Position numbers and translations under genes: made by a program
Notes under the pieces: model-generated
Told to the model about the DNA's origin: nothing
Database searches by the model: none
The model's input: the letters and a program-made list of their open reading frames with translations, nothing else
Shown here: positions 46,779 through 57,853 of the stretch, one piece after another
Layout: the number at the start of each line of letters is the position of its first letter
How positions within the stretch are numbered: the first letter of the stretch is position 1
Assembly (NCBI GenBank): GCA_022641835.1
Contig: CP048717.1
Span: 744,001 to 808,000, forward strand
DNA from: Petasospora fabianii
Taxonomy: Eukaryota; Ascomycota; Saccharomycetes; Phaffomycetales; Wickerhamomycetaceae
Reading direction: 5' to 3'
DNA length: 64,000 bases

Positions 46779-49700
46779 ATGTCAAACTTACAGCATTGGG
46801 TCGAGTTGCTCAGCAGTCCAACATTGTCCGTGCTGCCACACGACTTCATTCGTCCAACGAATAACAAGATCATCGAGGCCAAGTCGAGCTTCACGGTCCC
46901 TTCAAATTCGAATCTTGAAACCATCGCATCGCAGGTAACCGGTGCTACTCAGTTCACTGTCGGCCTCGCTGTCTTTGGTACTCTCATCTACAGACTCACA
47001 GGTGACGACGACATTGTCATCTCCACTGATTCTCCAAACGGTGGTAAGGAATTCGTCATCAGATTCACTATCAACCCAAAGTTCACATTCATTGAGCTTC
47101 TCCAGCAGGTCACTGAGCTTTACAATAACAACGTCAGCAGGGCTGTCGACTACGATGAGCTCACCGCTGCCATCCAGTCAGAGAACAAACTCGAGACTAA
47201 ACCACATCTCTTCAGACTCAGTTTCCAGCATGCTAACGAGCACCAGCTTCTCTCCGAGTACGGCTCCGTTAGGGATCTCTCCATCTTCGTCCACGATGGC
47301 TCATATGATATCTACTACAACGCTCTCCTCTATAAACAGGAACGTATCACAATTTTGGGTGAGCAATTTAACCAATTCTTTGCTGCCATCATTGAGTTAC
47401 CTGCCTCCGAGATCACCAAGGTGAGTCTTATCACTAAGACACAGAAAGACGTGCTTCCAGATCCTACATCAAACTTGGACTGGTCCGGTTACAGAGGTGC
47501 CATCCACGATATCTTCCAAGAGAATGCTGCCAAACACCCTGACCGTGTTCTTGCCATTGAGACACCATCCTTCATGACCCCAGAGAAGAAGGCTAGAGAG
47601 TTCACATATAAGCAGATCAACGAAGCCTCGAACATTGTTGGTAACTATTTGGTTCAGAATGGTATAAAGAGAGGTGATGTTGTCATGATTTACTCATCCA
47701 GATCTGTGGACTTGCTGGTGTCCGTGCTCGGTACTTTGAAGGCCGGTGCCACTTTCTCCGTCATTGATCCAGCTTACCCACCAGCTCGTCAGAACATCTA
47801 CTTGCAGGTTGCCAAGCCAAGAGGTCTGATCATCATCAAGAAAGCTGGTGTGCTGGATCAGCTTGTTAAGGACTACATCAAGGATGAGCTTGAAGTTGTT
47901 GCTACTGTTCCAGGTATCGAGATTCAGGACGATGGTTCCATTCTCGGTGGTATTGCTTCTGATGCTGACGTCTTCACCGGTGTTCCAGCTACACCAACTG
48001 GTGTTCTTGTTGGTCCTGACTCTAACCCAACCCTTTCGTTCACTTCCGGTTCCGAGGGCCTTCCAAAGGGTGTCTTGGGTAGACACTTCTCCCTTGCCTA
48101 CTACTTCGATTGGATGGCCAAGACTTTCAACTTGAGCTCAAATGACAAATTCACCATGCTTTCAGGTATTGCCCATGACCCAATCCAGAGAGATATGTTC
48201 ACTCCTATCTTCCTTGGTGCTCAACTTCTCGTGCCAACAGCGGATGACATTGGTACCCCAGGTAAGCTCGCCGAATGGATGGCAACTTACGGTGCCACTG
48301 TCACGCATTTGACGCCAGCCATGGGACAGCTTCTCTCTGCCCAGGCCACTGCCGAGTTCCCATCATTGCATCATGCTTTCTTTGTTGGTGATATTTTGAC
48401 CAAGAGAGACTGTTTGAGATTGCAGACATTGGCCAAGAACGTGAACATTGTTAACATGTACGGTACTACTGAAACTCAAAGAGCTGTCTCTTACTTTGAG
48501 GTTGCCTCGAGATCTTCTGATCCAACCTTCCTCGAATCCCAGAAGGATGTGATGCCAGCTGGTAAAGGTATGCTTAACGTCCAACTGCTCGTTGTCAACA
48601 GAAACGACAGATCTCAGACATGTGGTGTTGGTGAAGTTGGTGAGATTTATGTCCGTGCCGCCGGTCTCTCCGAGGGATACCGTGGCTTGCCAGACTTGAA
48701 CAAGGAGAAGTTTGTTGAGAACTGGTACACAGACGGTAAGCAGTGGGCTGAGCTCGATGAGAAACTGAACAAGGGTGAGCCATGGAGAGAGTTCTGGAAG
48801 GGTCCAAGAGATAGACTCTACAGAACTGGTGATTTGGGTCGTTACCTGCCTGATGGTAACACTGAATGTTGTGGTAGAGCTGATGACCAGGTCAAGATTC
48901 GTGGTTTCCGTATCGAGCTCGGCGAGATTGACACCAACATCTCTCAGCACCCACTTGTCCGTGAGAACATCACTTTGGTTCGTAAGGACCACAACAACGA
49001 GCCAACCTTGATTTCTTACATTGTTCCAAAGAACGATGTCTCCGAAATTGAAAACTTCAAGTCCCCAGTTGACGATTTGGAGGACAAGGATGATCATATT
49101 GTTGCTGGTCTTGTTGGTTACCGTCACTTGATCAAGGATATCAAGGCTTTCTTGAAGAAGAGACTTGCTTCCTATGCTATCCCAACCATCATCGTTCCAT
49201 TCACCAAGTTGCCATTGAACCCTAACGGTAAGGTGGACAAGCCAAAACTTCCATTCCCAACCCGTGCTCAGCTTGAGGCCGTTGCCAAGCACTCTTCAGC
49301 TGATCAAGATGACTCCCAGTTCTCTGAGACCGAGGCTAAGGTCCGTGACCTTTGGTTGTCTGTCTTGCCACAGAGACCATCCACCATTTCCCCGGAGGAC
49401 TCCTTCTTTGATCTCGGTGGTCACTCTATCCTTGCTACCAGAATGATCTTTGAATTGAGAAAGGAGCTCGTGATTGACTTGCCACTGGGTACCATCTTCA
49501 AGGCACCAACCATCAAGGCTTTTGCTAAGGAGATTGAACGTGTCAGAGCCGGTGAGGATATTGCTGCAGCCGCTTCTGAGACGGATGTCAAGGTTGCCGA
49601 CTACTACAAGGACGCTCAGGATCTCAGTGAGTCCTCTTTGAAGAAAGTATATGAGTCGAGAGGTCCACTCTCCAAGAACGAGCAGATCAATGTGTTTGTT

Positions 49701-50936
49701 ACTGGTGCTACTGGTTTCCTCGGTTCCTTCATTGTTGCCAACTTGCTCAACCGTGATGCAAACATCAAGGTGTTTGCCCATGTTCGTGCTTCTGACAAGG
49801 AGACTGGTGCTCAGAGACTTCAGAAGGCAGCTTTGACCTATGGTGTCTACAACAAGAAGTTCGATGATGTCGATGTTGTCCTTGGTGACTTGTCCAAGGA
49901 GCAGTTTGGCCTTTCTACTGATGCCTGGGCCTCGTTAACGGAGACTATTGATGTCATTGTCCATAACGGTGCCTTGGTTCACTGGGTGTACCCATATGAG
50001 AAGCTCCGTAATGCTAATGTTGTTGGTACAGTCAATGTGCTGAATATGGCCGCTTCTGGTAAGCCAAAGTACTTCTCCTTCGTTTCCTCCACATCTGCTT
50101 TGGACACTGACCACTTTGTTGAGCTTTCTGATAAGCTTGTGTCCGAGGGTAAGGATGGTATCCCAGAGTCTGATGACTTGCAGGGCTCTGCCTATGGCTT
50201 GGGCTCCGGTTATGGTCAGTCCAAGTGGGCCGCTGAGTACATCATCAGACGTGCCGGTGAGCGTGGTTTGAAGGGTGCCATTATCAGACCAGGTTATGTC
50301 ACTGGTGAGACCAACACTGGTTCATCCAACACTGATGACTTCTTGCTCCGTATGTTGAAGGGCTGCGCTGAGTTGGGTCTGTATCCAAACATCAACAACA
50401 CCATCAACATGGTTCCAGTTGATCACGTTGCCAGAGTTGTTTGTGCTTCCGCTCTCCATCCGCCACAAGCTGATGAGCTTGCTGTTGTTCAAGTCACTGG
50501 TCACCCACGTATCACATTCCCACAGTTTGTTGGTTCTTTGACCAAGTACGGCTACGACTTGAAGGAAGCTGACTACGTGACATGGAAGAAGGCTCTGGAG
50601 AGATTTGTTGTTGAGGGTACCAAGGAGAGTGCCTTGTATCCATTGTTACACTTTGTCCTTGGTGATCTTCCAACTAACACTAAGGCTCCTGAATTGGATG
50701 ACACGAATGCTCGTACCTCGTTGAAGAGTGATGCTGCTTGGACTGGTATTGATGCCTCTGCTGGTAGAGGTATTGACGACAAGCAGTTGGCTGTTTACAT
50801 TTCTTACTTGATCAAGATTGGATTCTTGCCAGAACCAACCGAGAATGGTAAAGAGGCTTTGCCAGAGATCAAGCTCTCTGATGAGCAGTTCAAGCTGATC
50901 ACCTCAGGTGCTGGAGCTCGTGGTTCCTCCAACTGA
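46779..50936 (+). CDS. LYS2: L-2-aminoadipate reductase, large subunit
   Basis: From ATG 46779 the protein has 1385 residues, close to S. cerevisiae Lys2 (1392). It has an adenylation domain ([33 protein letters not shown]), a carrier domain with the phosphopantetheine serine in [13 protein letters not shown] (about residue 880) and a thioester reductase domain. The reductase has the NADPH motif [11 protein letters not shown] (about 972) and a YGQSKW catalytic pair. It reduces aminoadipate to its semialdehyde in fungal lysine synthesis after activation by Lys5. Codon use is strongly biased. In-frame codons upstream begin with TTG and are leader. S. cerevisiae LYS2 (YBR115C) adjoins TKL2 (YBR117C). 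Here LYS2 adjoins a transketolase too. Confidence 0.97.
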   Translation: MSNLQHWVELLSSPTLSVLPHDFIRPTNNKIIEAKSSFTVPSNSNLETIASQVTGATQFTVGLAVFGTLIYRLTGDDDIVISTDSPNGGKEFVIRFTINPKFTFIELLQQVTELYNNNVSRAVDYDELTAAIQSENKLETKPHLFRLSFQHANEHQLLSEYGSVRDLSIFVHDGSYDIYYNALLYKQERITILGEQFNQFFAAIIELPASEITKVSLITKTQKDVLPDPTSNLDWSGYRGAIHDIFQENAAKHPDRVLAIETPSFMTPEKKAREFTYKQINEASNIVGNYLVQNGIKRGDVVMIYSSRSVDLLVSVLGTLKAGATFSVIDPAYPPARQNIYLQVAKPRGLIIIKKAGVLDQLVKDYIKDELEVVATVPGIEIQDDGSILGGIASDADVFTGVPATPTGVLVGPDSNPTLSFTSGSEGLPKGVLGRHFSLAYYFDWMAKTFNLSSNDKFTMLSGIAHDPIQRDMFTPIFLGAQLLVPTADDIGTPGKLAEWMATYGATVTHLTPAMGQLLSAQATAEFPSLHHAFFVGDILTKRDCLRLQTLAKNVNIVNMYGTTETQRAVSYFEVASRSSDPTFLESQKDVMPAGKGMLNVQLLVVNRNDRSQTCGVGEVGEIYVRAAGLSEGYRGLPDLNKEKFVENWYTDGKQWAELDEKLNKGEPWREFWKGPRDRLYRTGDLGRYLPDGNTECCGRADDQVKIRGFRIELGEIDTNISQHPLVRENITLVRKDHNNEPTLISYIVPKNDVSEIENFKSPVDDLEDKDDHIVAGLVGYRHLIKDIKAFLKKRLASYAIPTIIVPFTKLPLNPNGKVDKPKLPFPTRAQLEAVAKHSSADQDDSQFSETEAKVRDLWLSVLPQRPSTISPEDSFFDLGGHSILATRMIFELRKELVIDLPLGTIFKAPTIKAFAKEIERVRAGEDIAAAASETDVKVADYYKDAQDLSESSLKKVYESRGPLSKNEQINVFVTGATGFLGSFIVANLLNRDANIKVFAHVRASDKETGAQRLQKAALTYGVYNKKFDDVDVVLGDLSKEQFGLSTDAWASLTETIDVIVHNGALVHWVYPYEKLRNANVVGTVNVLNMAASGKPKYFSFVSSTSALDTDHFVELSDKLVSEGKDGIPESDDLQGSAYGLGSGYGQSKWAAEYIIRRAGERGLKGAIIRPGYVTGETNTGSSNTDDFLLRMLKGCAELGLYPNINNTINMVPVDHVARVVCASALHPPQADELAVVQVTGHPRITFPQFVGSLTKYGYDLKEADYVTWKKALERFVVEGTKESALYPLLHFVLGDLPTNTKAPELDDTNARTSLKSDAAWTGIDASAGRGIDDKQLAVYISYLIKIGFLPEPTENGKEALPEIKLSDEQFKLITSGAGARGSSN

Positions 50937-51154
50937 GATGATGTTATCTATTTGCATTGTTGTTTTCTGAATTTTTGTCTTGATATAGATATGTTTTAAT
51001 TTATTATTGGGTTTGCATGAACATCGAACACGCCGCCGTAGATTTATCCGCTTGATAGTGACAAATTATGGCCTGCTAAGAACTACAATGTGAGGTTTAA
51101 CACCAATCATATAAACATTTGAAAACACTAAACAATCATTTCATATCGAATCCT

Positions 51155-53197
51155 TTAGTGGACGGAGTAGAAGGCCTTGTTCAATGGGGAGATGACTCTA
51201 GCACCCTTGTAGAACTCGACAGTCTTCAAAGCTCTCTTAGCAACACCCTCAGCGGTGAACTCGAAGAACTTGTAAATGTCAGTGGCCTTACCAGAAGCAC
51301 CGAATCTGTCAATACCGAACTGCTCGTGAGCGTACTTAGACCAGCCAGAAGTGGAGAGAACCTCAACAGACATGACTGGAGCACCGTCTGGGAAGACAGA
51401 GAGTCTGTACTCCTTGTCCTGGAGGTCGAAGGTGTGGAAGTCTGGAAGAGAGACAACACGGGCAGTGACACCCTGCTCAGCAAGATTCTTAGCACCGGCA
51501 AGGGCAATCTCAACCTCGGAACCAGTAGCAACAAGAGTGATCTGGGCGTCCTTAGCCTCCTGGATCACGTAACCACCTCTAGCGGCCTTCTCAATGGAAG
51601 AACCCTCCAACTGTGGCAAGTTCTGTCTGGAAAGGGCAATGATGGATGGGGTGTGGTTGGACTTAAGAGCAACCTTGTAAGCGGCAGAAACCTCGTTACC
51701 GTCAGCTGGTCTCCAAACAGAAAGGTTTGGAATAGCTCTGAGGTGAGCAAGAGTCTCAATAGGCTGGTGAGTTGGACCATCCTCACCAAGACCGATGGAG
51801 TCGTGGGTAGCAACCCAGATGACTGGGTGACCAGACAAAGCAGAGAGTCTGACGGCACCAGCGGCGTAAGAGACGAAGTTGAGGAAAGTACCACCGTAGG
51901 CCTTGTAGTTGGCACCGTAGGCGGAGATACCGTTCATGATGGCACCCATACCGTGCTCACGGACACCGTATCTGATGTAACGACCAGCGTAAGTACCCTC
52001 AGCTGGAGCATCATCTGGCTGGAAGTCAGTGGCCTCCTTAGATCTGGTCAAGTTAGAACCAGTCAAATCGGCGGAACCACCAATGAGCTCTGGAATGTAG
52101 TCAAAGATGTTGTCCAAAAGCATCTCGGAGAGCTTTCTAGTGGCAAGAGCCTTGTCATCCTTGGTGTAGACTGGCAACTTAGATTCCCAGCCGGCTGGCA
52201 ACTCACCCTTGAGACGTCTCTCAATCTCGGCAGCCTCAGTTGGGTACTCAGCAGAGTACTTCTTGAAAAGAGCGTTCCACTCCTGCTCAGCCTTGGCACT
52301 TGGCTCAATGGTCTCCTTCTGGTAGAAGTCGTAAACCTCCTGTGGGACAACGAAGGACTCCTCTGGGTTGAAGCCGAGCTTCTCCTTGAGCTGCTTGATG
52401 TCGTCAGCCTTCAATGGGGCACCGTGGACAGAGTGGGTACCCTGCTGCAAGGAACCGTAACCAATGATGGTGGTGAGTCTGATCAAAGTTGGCTTGTTAG
52501 ACTTCTTAGCGGCAGCGATGGCCTCGTTGATGGCATCGACATCTTCGTTACCGTTCTTGACCCACAAAACGTTCCAGCCGTAAGCCTCGAATCTCTTGTT
52601 GACGTCCTCAGTGAAGGAGACGTTGGTGTTACCGTCAATAGTGATGTGGTTGTCATCGTAGAAGGCAATCAAGTTGTTCAATTCCAAGTGACCAGCAAGG
52701 GAGCAAGCCTCGGAAGCGACACCCTCCTGCAAACAACCGTCACCGAGGATGGCGTAAGTGTAGTTGTCAGACAAGGTGAAGTTTGGCTTGTTGTATCTGG
52801 CAGCAAACTGCTTCTGAGCAATGGCCAAACCAACAGCGTTGGAGATACCCTGACCCAATGGACCAGTGGTGACGTCGATACCTGGGGTCTCAGCCTCTGG
52901 GTGACCTGGGGTGTGGGAACCCAACTGACGGAATCCCTTAAGATCGTCAATGGACAATGGGTAACCGAAGAGATGGAGAAGGGAGTAGAGAAGGGCAACA
53001 GAGTGACCGTTAGAGAGAACAAATCTGTCTCTGTTGATCCAGTCTGGAGTGTTTGGAGTAACCTTCATCTGCTTCCAGATCAAGTGAGCAACAGTGGCAA
53101 GACCCAATGGGGCACCTGGGTGACCGGAGTTGGCCTTAGCGACCTGGTCGACGGAAAGAAGCTTGATAGTGCTGATGGCGCGCTGCTCGACAGACAT
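51155..53197 (-). CDS. TKL1: Transketolase
   Basis: The 680-residue enzyme matches the length of S. cerevisiae Tkl1 and Tkl2 (680 and 681). It has the N-terminal HPGAPLGLAT, the thiamine diphosphate and metal site GDGCLQEGVASEA with a downstream asparagine, the HSIGLGEDGPTHQPIE-like segment of the second domain and the RFGASGKATDIYKFF C-terminal region. It moves two-carbon units in the nonoxidative pentose phosphate pathway. Codon use is highly biased, which leaves the opposite strand open for over 700 codons; I regard that frame as an artefact. The TATA element is at 53262-53269. A single transketolase here would be the ancestor of the duplicated TKL1/TKL2 pair. Confidence 0.97.
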   Translation of the reverse strand: MSVEQRAISTIKLLSVDQVAKANSGHPGAPLGLATVAHLIWKQMKVTPNTPDWINRDRFVLSNGHSVALLYSLLHLFGYPLSIDDLKGFRQLGSHTPGHPEAETPGIDVTTGPLGQGISNAVGLAIAQKQFAARYNKPNFTLSDNYTYAILGDGCLQEGVASEACSLAGHLELNNLIAFYDDNHITIDGNTNVSFTEDVNKRFEAYGWNVLWVKNGNEDVDAINEAIAAAKKSNKPTLIRLTTIIGYGSLQQGTHSVHGAPLKADDIKQLKEKLGFNPEESFVVPQEVYDFYQKETIEPSAKAEQEWNALFKKYSAEYPTEAAEIERRLKGELPAGWESKLPVYTKDDKALATRKLSEMLLDNIFDYIPELIGGSADLTGSNLTRSKEATDFQPDDAPAEGTYAGRYIRYGVREHGMGAIMNGISAYGANYKAYGGTFLNFVSYAAGAVRLSALSGHPVIWVATHDSIGLGEDGPTHQPIETLAHLRAIPNLSVWRPADGNEVSAAYKVALKSNHTPSIIALSRQNLPQLEGSSIEKAARGGYVIQEAKDAQITLVATGSEVEIALAGAKNLAEQGVTARVVSLPDFHTFDLQDKEYRLSVFPDGAPVMSVEVLSTSGWSKYAHEQFGIDRFGASGKATDIYKFFEFTAEGVAKRALKTVEFYKGARVISPLNKAFYSVH

Positions 53198-53261
53198 TGT
53201 GTGTGGTGGTGTGCTACTAAAAGTTGGTGGCGGCTAGGAACGTGCGGAAGCAACTGGCAGT

Positions 53262-53269
53262 TTATATAT
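53262..53269 (-). promoter_or_regulatory. TATA element of TKL1
   Basis: TATATAAA on the TKL1 strand, about 65-70 bases before the ATG. Confidence 0.5.
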
Positions 53270-53539
53270 CGGTGATGGGCCGGCGCACCTTCTCCCGGCG
53301 CTGCGGCGTGGCCACCGCCAATGCCTGTGGCAGGGCAACAGTGGGCCATTGGGCCCTATGGTCCCATGGGTCCATCGGCCATCGGGTCATCGCGCGCTTC
53401 GGTTGTCAGCTCAGTCTAAAAATTGCGCAAGAAGTCTTCAAGACAATTGACAGTTGTCTGAATATACACATGGTTTAATCCTATTTAGCACTTCGCTTGC
53501 AAAAAGGTTGAACTTGCAAAAGCCACAGAGGACTCGCAT

Positions 53540-53545
53540 CACGTG
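53540..53545. promoter_or_regulatory. CACGTG E-box upstream of TKL1
   Basis: CACGTG palindrome about 340 bases before the TKL1 ATG. It is one of several such sites in intergenic regions of this window. Confidence 0.4.
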
Positions 53546-54074
53546 CACCTCCCTCGTAAGCTACCCTCGGATCATCCCTACCGCGAATTTTTTCATTTGG
53601 AGCGCGCACGCATGACGGAGCCCCGCGGTGCCACAGTGGAACTAGGCGGGTCTTTAACTGGCTCTAAAAGAAAAGTCAAAAATTCATCTGTGGCTGGTAT
53701 GGTTCTTTTTACAAGTTAAAATTTAAACTGTGGAAATCCTGGGATTCTATAAGGATTTTTTGTGTCAATTTTAGCATATTTCAATTTACAATAAAAAGAA
53801 TTTTATGTTGTATTTATATAAATCAAAAATGTAAATTTGACTCGTCGTACCCAATTTCCTCCGTAAAAAAGAAAAAGCAAGGAACCATTTTAATATTGGT
53901 GTCTGGATGTCATTATGAGGTCAATATATATATATGTCTTCTACTCTAATTCTTGATTCATAATTTAATCAATATCCTGAACAATGTGTTTTACGATTCA
54001 AGTATTTTGATAGTTTAGCAGCTACAGCAGTTGTAAATTACAATACGTACGAGTGCGATGAACATCTTTGTAGT

Positions 54075-56453
54075 CTAAACATAAGCCAACATCTGTCTCA
54101 CAACATTTCTAACCTCGTAAAACAGTTCACCTGGTGCACCATCCACGATAACATCACCATCTGTCACCTTTCTAACAGCGACAATGTCATCAACGACTAA
54201 AGTACCTTCACCCTTAAATTCAACCTTATGTCCAACAGACAAGGTCTTCTTAAGCTCAGAAAGTCTAACATCACCAATTGCCAAAGGTGCCGCTCTAATA
54301 TTTGAAAACATACCAGTTGGTTGTTCTAGTGGCACCAAGACAAGATCATCTTTATCCTTAGCATGCGTCTCCTCGGTAGTATCCTCCATTTTCACATCCT
54401 CTTTCTCATTAGAGGCAGTAGAAGCATCCACCATCTTAACATCAGTTGATTGATTTTCGTCATCCTTCTCAGACTCAAGTTCACCTTTCGTCTTGACTTC
54501 ACCAATAACGTGTGCAATGGAGAATCCACCGGCAATCTTCTGCCATTTTAACTGTGTAGAGAGCTTGTCATCAAGAAGAATGTCAAATGACTGGACTGTG
54601 TTTTCAGCTGTCTGTGGAACGTTATCATCCAAATCAATCACTTCGAATTTGTTGTGTTTCTTCAGTGCTGCAGAGACTTTTGGTCTGTTGGTAGAATCTG
54701 TCGAGTCAGCTGCAAGGAAAATGTTTCTTGGCTTCAAAGTTGGAAGAATCAATCCTAAGGATCTTAAATCGACAATACCAGCAAGGTCGACATATGATAG
54801 AGCACATCTCGAATTTATAACAACATCGTGAATAACTCGTCTGCATGGATTATGAAGAGCATCAAGATCGGACACATCATCTTGTTTCTTAGCCTCATTC
54901 CATCTCTTCTTTTCACCAAGCTTCACCTTGTGGTGCTCCCTCTTCTTCAACTTACTCACATCTTTCTCCTCCTCTCTTGCATAGTCCGCATGATTGATCA
55001 CAATACCGTAATCGTCCACTTTACTCCTGTTTGGAATATATGGGAACATACGCGCACGACCCTTGGCAGTACGTACATCTGTATCAATTGGAATGTCTTC
55101 CTCCTTGGTAGCACTAGCAAGAATATCCTCATCTTCCGACTCAGATTCATCTTCCTCTTCAAGCTGGGCAGCTTGGACTTGTTCAGCAGCTTTAGCCTTT
55201 TTCGATCTTTCCTTCTCAGCTCTTCTTTGTTTGACAAGTTCTTGGTATTGAGTCAAATCATAACCATTAAGAGGATCTTCTCTAATACTTTGCATCTGAA
55301 GGGGCTTCTGCAGCACTATAGGTAAACCTTCTTCAGCTGCTTGTCCTCTCGAGTCAAGCTCTGATCTCCATGTGGAAAACAAATCACCTCCAATGGTACC
55401 TTCATCAGCTCTCTCAGTTAACAAGATTGTAGTCTTATCATCACTGCACAATCCCAATAACGCAGCTTGTGCTTCACTTCCATTTTCAAATCCTACACCA
55501 GAGGCGAATACAACTTTAGCACCTGGCATACCTTGTAACTCCTTTGGATCAATAATTTGCACCCTTGAAGCATCAAATGGAACTTGTCCCTTTGCCTCCC
55601 ACGTCTTGATAACCGCTGGTGCCATCCATTCAAGCATGCTTCCAGCATATGTCAACGATCTCGCCTTAGCATGAGCAACAAGCAGTACAGGGATAGGTGC
55701 ACTCTGAATATGTTCATCGATAAGATGCACAAGTTCAAGGATACGACCACCGATAGTTGTTGGGAGTAAAACTGTTCCACCTCTTCCAAGTGTAGCATCA
55801 ACGAGGGCTAAGAATTTCTCAACTCGTTTCTTGTGTGAAAGTGGAGAACCGATCGTCGCTGATGTAATAATGACTGATGGTCTTGCTAATGCTTGATTTT
55901 GTAAAAGATCGGCACCATTGAGGAAAGAGTCTCGAGAATGGTTCCACAATGGGGCATACACCACTTTTTCAGAATTTTTGTTCAGGACCCAAATGGTACC
56001 ACCGAGAGAATGACCAGAATTAATAGCTGTAATTGTGAGTCCGTCATATTTGGCACGAAGGTCTGTTGTCTGTGAGTGCTTAACAGTGATGATTTTATCG
56101 AATGCCTCTTCAATGTCATTAAGTTCGTACTCAGTCCCCTCGATTGGTCCGATGATTCCCTTGCCTCTATAAAGATCGATTGTGGCAACCCTTCCCAGGT
56201 TCGTCACGGGTAAAGTGGCATACACGGGGATATTGAGTTCATGAAAGGCAAGCCATGCATATGCACCACAGAAATCAGTTGTGGGTTGTGATAGAACGAT
56301 GATATCGATCGTGGAGAGGATATCGTTGAGGTAGGAGAGGTCCGAGACACCATCCCAACCAGGATCGGCTAGAATTCGTACTCCATCAAACTCCAGTATC
56401 GACGCCCGAGAGTGTGAGCCCTTGGGCAGAAGCGGTGTGTAAGAGAATGGCAT
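54075..56453 (-). CDS. CFT2: Cleavage and polyadenylation factor subunit (CPSF100 type)
   Basis: The 792-residue protein has the metallo-beta-lactamase and beta-CASP fold of CPSF100, with ILADPGWDGVSDLSYLNDIL near the start. Where the active nuclease CPSF73/Ysh1 has HxHxDH, this protein has SQPTTDFCGA, so the zinc site is lost, as is normal for Cft2. An acidic Glu/Lys-rich insert lies near residues 410-480, and the C-terminal domain ends with the conserved VDGAPGELFYEVRNVVRQ. It binds pre-mRNA around the poly(A) site within CPF. S. cerevisiae Cft2 has 859 residues. In that yeast CFT2, MSL5 and CLF1 are consecutive (YLR115W-117C), whereas here CFT2 is about 18 kb from MSL5. Confidence 0.93.
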   Translation of the reverse strand: MPFSYTPLLPKGSHSRASILEFDGVRILADPGWDGVSDLSYLNDILSTIDIIVLSQPTTDFCGAYAWLAFHELNIPVYATLPVTNLGRVATIDLYRGKGIIGPIEGTEYELNDIEEAFDKIITVKHSQTTDLRAKYDGLTITAINSGHSLGGTIWVLNKNSEKVVYAPLWNHSRDSFLNGADLLQNQALARPSVIITSATIGSPLSHKKRVEKFLALVDATLGRGGTVLLPTTIGGRILELVHLIDEHIQSAPIPVLLVAHAKARSLTYAGSMLEWMAPAVIKTWEAKGQVPFDASRVQIIDPKELQGMPGAKVVFASGVGFENGSEAQAALLGLCSDDKTTILLTERADEGTIGGDLFSTWRSELDSRGQAAEEGLPIVLQKPLQMQSIREDPLNGYDLTQYQELVKQRRAEKERSKKAKAAEQVQAAQLEEEDESESEDEDILASATKEEDIPIDTDVRTAKGRARMFPYIPNRSKVDDYGIVINHADYAREEEKDVSKLKKREHHKVKLGEKKRWNEAKKQDDVSDLDALHNPCRRVIHDVVINSRCALSYVDLAGIVDLRSLGLILPTLKPRNIFLAADSTDSTNRPKVSAALKKHNKFEVIDLDDNVPQTAENTVQSFDILLDDKLSTQLKWQKIAGGFSIAHVIGEVKTKGELESEKDDENQSTDVKMVDASTASNEKEDVKMEDTTEETHAKDKDDLVLVPLEQPTGMFSNIRAAPLAIGDVRLSELKKTLSVGHKVEFKGEGTLVVDDIVAVRKVTDGDVIVDGAPGELFYEVRNVVRQMLAYV

Positions 56454-56585
56454 ATGATAGGGACTAATCAGTTGTTGCTTTCCTTTCTATAGCATTTAGA
56501 AGAGAGGTTTGTCATACTCATAGTCCTTGTTTTCATGGCGCCCGTGCGACTGGTGCATATTCTCCAAGAGATGGTACGGCCACGC

Positions 56586-56607
56586 TCTGGTCTCCAGAAT
56601 CAAAAAA
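56586..56607 (-). terminator. Probable Pol III terminator of tRNA-Val
   Basis: The plus strand has an A7 run in TCAAAAAAATAATT, which reads as a T7 run on the tRNA strand within about 20 bases of the mature 3' end. A T tract is the standard Pol III stop signal. Confidence 0.6.
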
Positions 56608-56619
56608 ATAATTGAAACG

Positions 56620-56693
56620 TGATTTCTCCCAGGATCGAACTGGGGACGTTCTGCGTGTTAAGCAGATGCCATAACCGACTAGACCAAGAAACC
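56620..56693 (-). tRNA. tRNA-Val (anticodon AAC)
   Basis: On the minus strand 74 bases fold as a standard tRNA. The acceptor GGTTTCT pairs with AGAAATC, leaving an A discriminator. The D arm holds TCTAGTCGGTTA (A box), the anticodon stem CTGC/GCAG encloses the loop TTAACAC with anticodon AAC, and the T arm has GTTCGATCC (B box). No intron is present. AAC (read as IAC) decodes GUU, GUC and GUA valine codons. The sequence is nearly identical to the tRNA-Val(AAC) I recall from S. cerevisiae. A short T-run downstream on its strand would serve as the Pol III terminator. Confidence 0.96.
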
Positions 56694-57091
56694 CGTTGGA
56701 GTCTAAATCTTCACCGTTTGATATACTGCGTCGGGCCCACCAACGGTTACCCTGCTGTTGGTGGACTTGTCTCATACTCTACAGGGCCGGTAGAGGGCGA
56801 GTATTTGATGTTGAGGGTTAAAAAGTCTGAGCTTGTGGGAAGTATTAGGGCAAGTACTGTGGAGGTGATTGGAAGGAAGACGTCTAGAACCACTGTTCAG
56901 ACTCCCGAATCTATTGATATCAAACCGTGATGTGGCGCTTACCGCTCACGCGAATAACCAGGGGACACACATAACGGGTAAATTGGGCTGGCCCCACAGG
57001 TTTTCGTGTTTGTCGAGAATGTCCAGAGGAAAGAAAGCTTCTCTAGGTTAGTATTGATTCTTTGTTGATTAATATTCGCTAATATTGCAAA

Positions 57092-57853
57092 ATGGTCTTC
57101 AAATTTTCAACAGAGGCTCGCACACTGTTGGATATTCCGACTGATCCAAAGCAATTTGTGCAGGACGCAGACGCACTGGTTGGCAATGTCGAGTCGTCAT
57201 GGAAGAAGCATAAGACATACACGTACAAGCTCGATGATGGATCTAAAGAAAGTGTGACGACTTATGGCACTAATTTGAATGGTGAATACTGGCTGTCAAG
57301 GGTCTCAAGTCACGCGGAGAAGACGTTTGCATTTGACAAGATGGCCAAGTATTTATTGGGTGCTGATAAGACTGAGAGTGGTGAGTATTCTGTCATTGAT
57401 CTCTACAAGCACACTGAGTATGAGACGGATTACATTCATGTTTTGAGCAAATGGGATAAAGTTCCTTTGGAGAGCTACGATGAATTTGCCAAGATTGCAG
57501 ATGACACACATTTGAAGAGATGGGCTAGTATCAGGGCTGAGTACGAACTTGGTGCTCCGTTGACGACCCGTGAATTCAACGAGTTCATCATGATTGTGGA
57601 GCCAGGATATATCAATGATTGTGGCTACGTGATCCAACTGGTAAGTAATAGAGTTACAAGCACAGGCCATGTAAAGGGTGTCTACTGTTCTATTGAGAGA
57701 ATCAGAAAAGTTGGTGATGAGGTTGAGTGGATCATGTGTACATGCAGTGATTCGGGAGGCAATGTTCCAAAATGGCTTCAAAACTCTATGATCTCGAAGA
57801 GTGTTGCTGCCGATGTTCCAAGTTTTCTCAATTGGGTCAAGAGACAGAAGTGA
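57092..57853 (+). CDS. START-like lipid-binding domain protein (fungal DUF3074 type)
   Basis: The 253-residue protein lacks a signal peptide or membrane helix. It resembles the fungal DUF3074/START-like group. Visible features are an N-terminal helix, WKKHKTYTYKLDDGSKESVTT, the central TTREFNEFIMIVE and the ending GGNVPKWLQNSMISKSVAAD, a C-terminal helix like the one that caps the cavity in START domains. The family is presumed to bind a lipid or other hydrophobic ligand, but a substrate is unknown. S. cerevisiae has no obvious equivalent I can name. The gene stands alone between the tRNA and a long ADH promoter. Confidence 0.7.
   Translation: MVFKFSTEARTLLDIPTDPKQFVQDADALVGNVESSWKKHKTYTYKLDDGSKESVTTYGTNLNGEYWLSRVSSHAEKTFAFDKMAKYLLGADKTESGEYSVIDLYKHTEYETDYIHVLSKWDKVPLESYDEFAKIADDTHLKRWASIRAEYELGAPLTTREFNEFIMIVEPGYINDCGYVIQLVSNRVTSTGHVKGVYCSIERIRKVGDEVEWIMCTCSDSGGNVPKWLQNSMISKSVAADVPSFLNWVKRQK

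Larger units (their letters stand above)
53198..54074. other. Intergenic region upstream of TKL1 and downstream of CFT2
   Basis: This 877-base region holds the TKL1 promoter (TATA 53262-53269, CACGTG 53540-53545) and is very AT-rich from about 53700 to 54000. One stretch near 53800 (TTTTATGTTGT) is one base off the S. cerevisiae ARS core consensus, but this is weak evidence for an origin. No gene seen. Confidence 0.55.
56454..57091. other. Divergent region of CFT2 and the START-like gene, with a tRNA
   Basis: Apart from the tRNA at 56620-56693 I see no other gene. The region would contain the CFT2 promoter on one side of the tRNA and the promoter of the START-like gene on the other. Confidence 0.6.

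Noticed and set aside
48363-49292. A 309-codon open frame antisense to LYS2
   Set aside because: Shadow of a codon-biased gene.
51119-53275. A 718-codon open frame antisense to TKL1
   Set aside because: The sense strand encodes a textbook transketolase with strong codon bias. Avoided codons on the sense strand remove stops from the antisense frame, and the antisense protein has no family character.
53795-53825. Near match to the S. cerevisiae ARS consensus
   Set aside because: One mismatch in AT-rich DNA is expected by chance, and the species' origin consensus is unknown.
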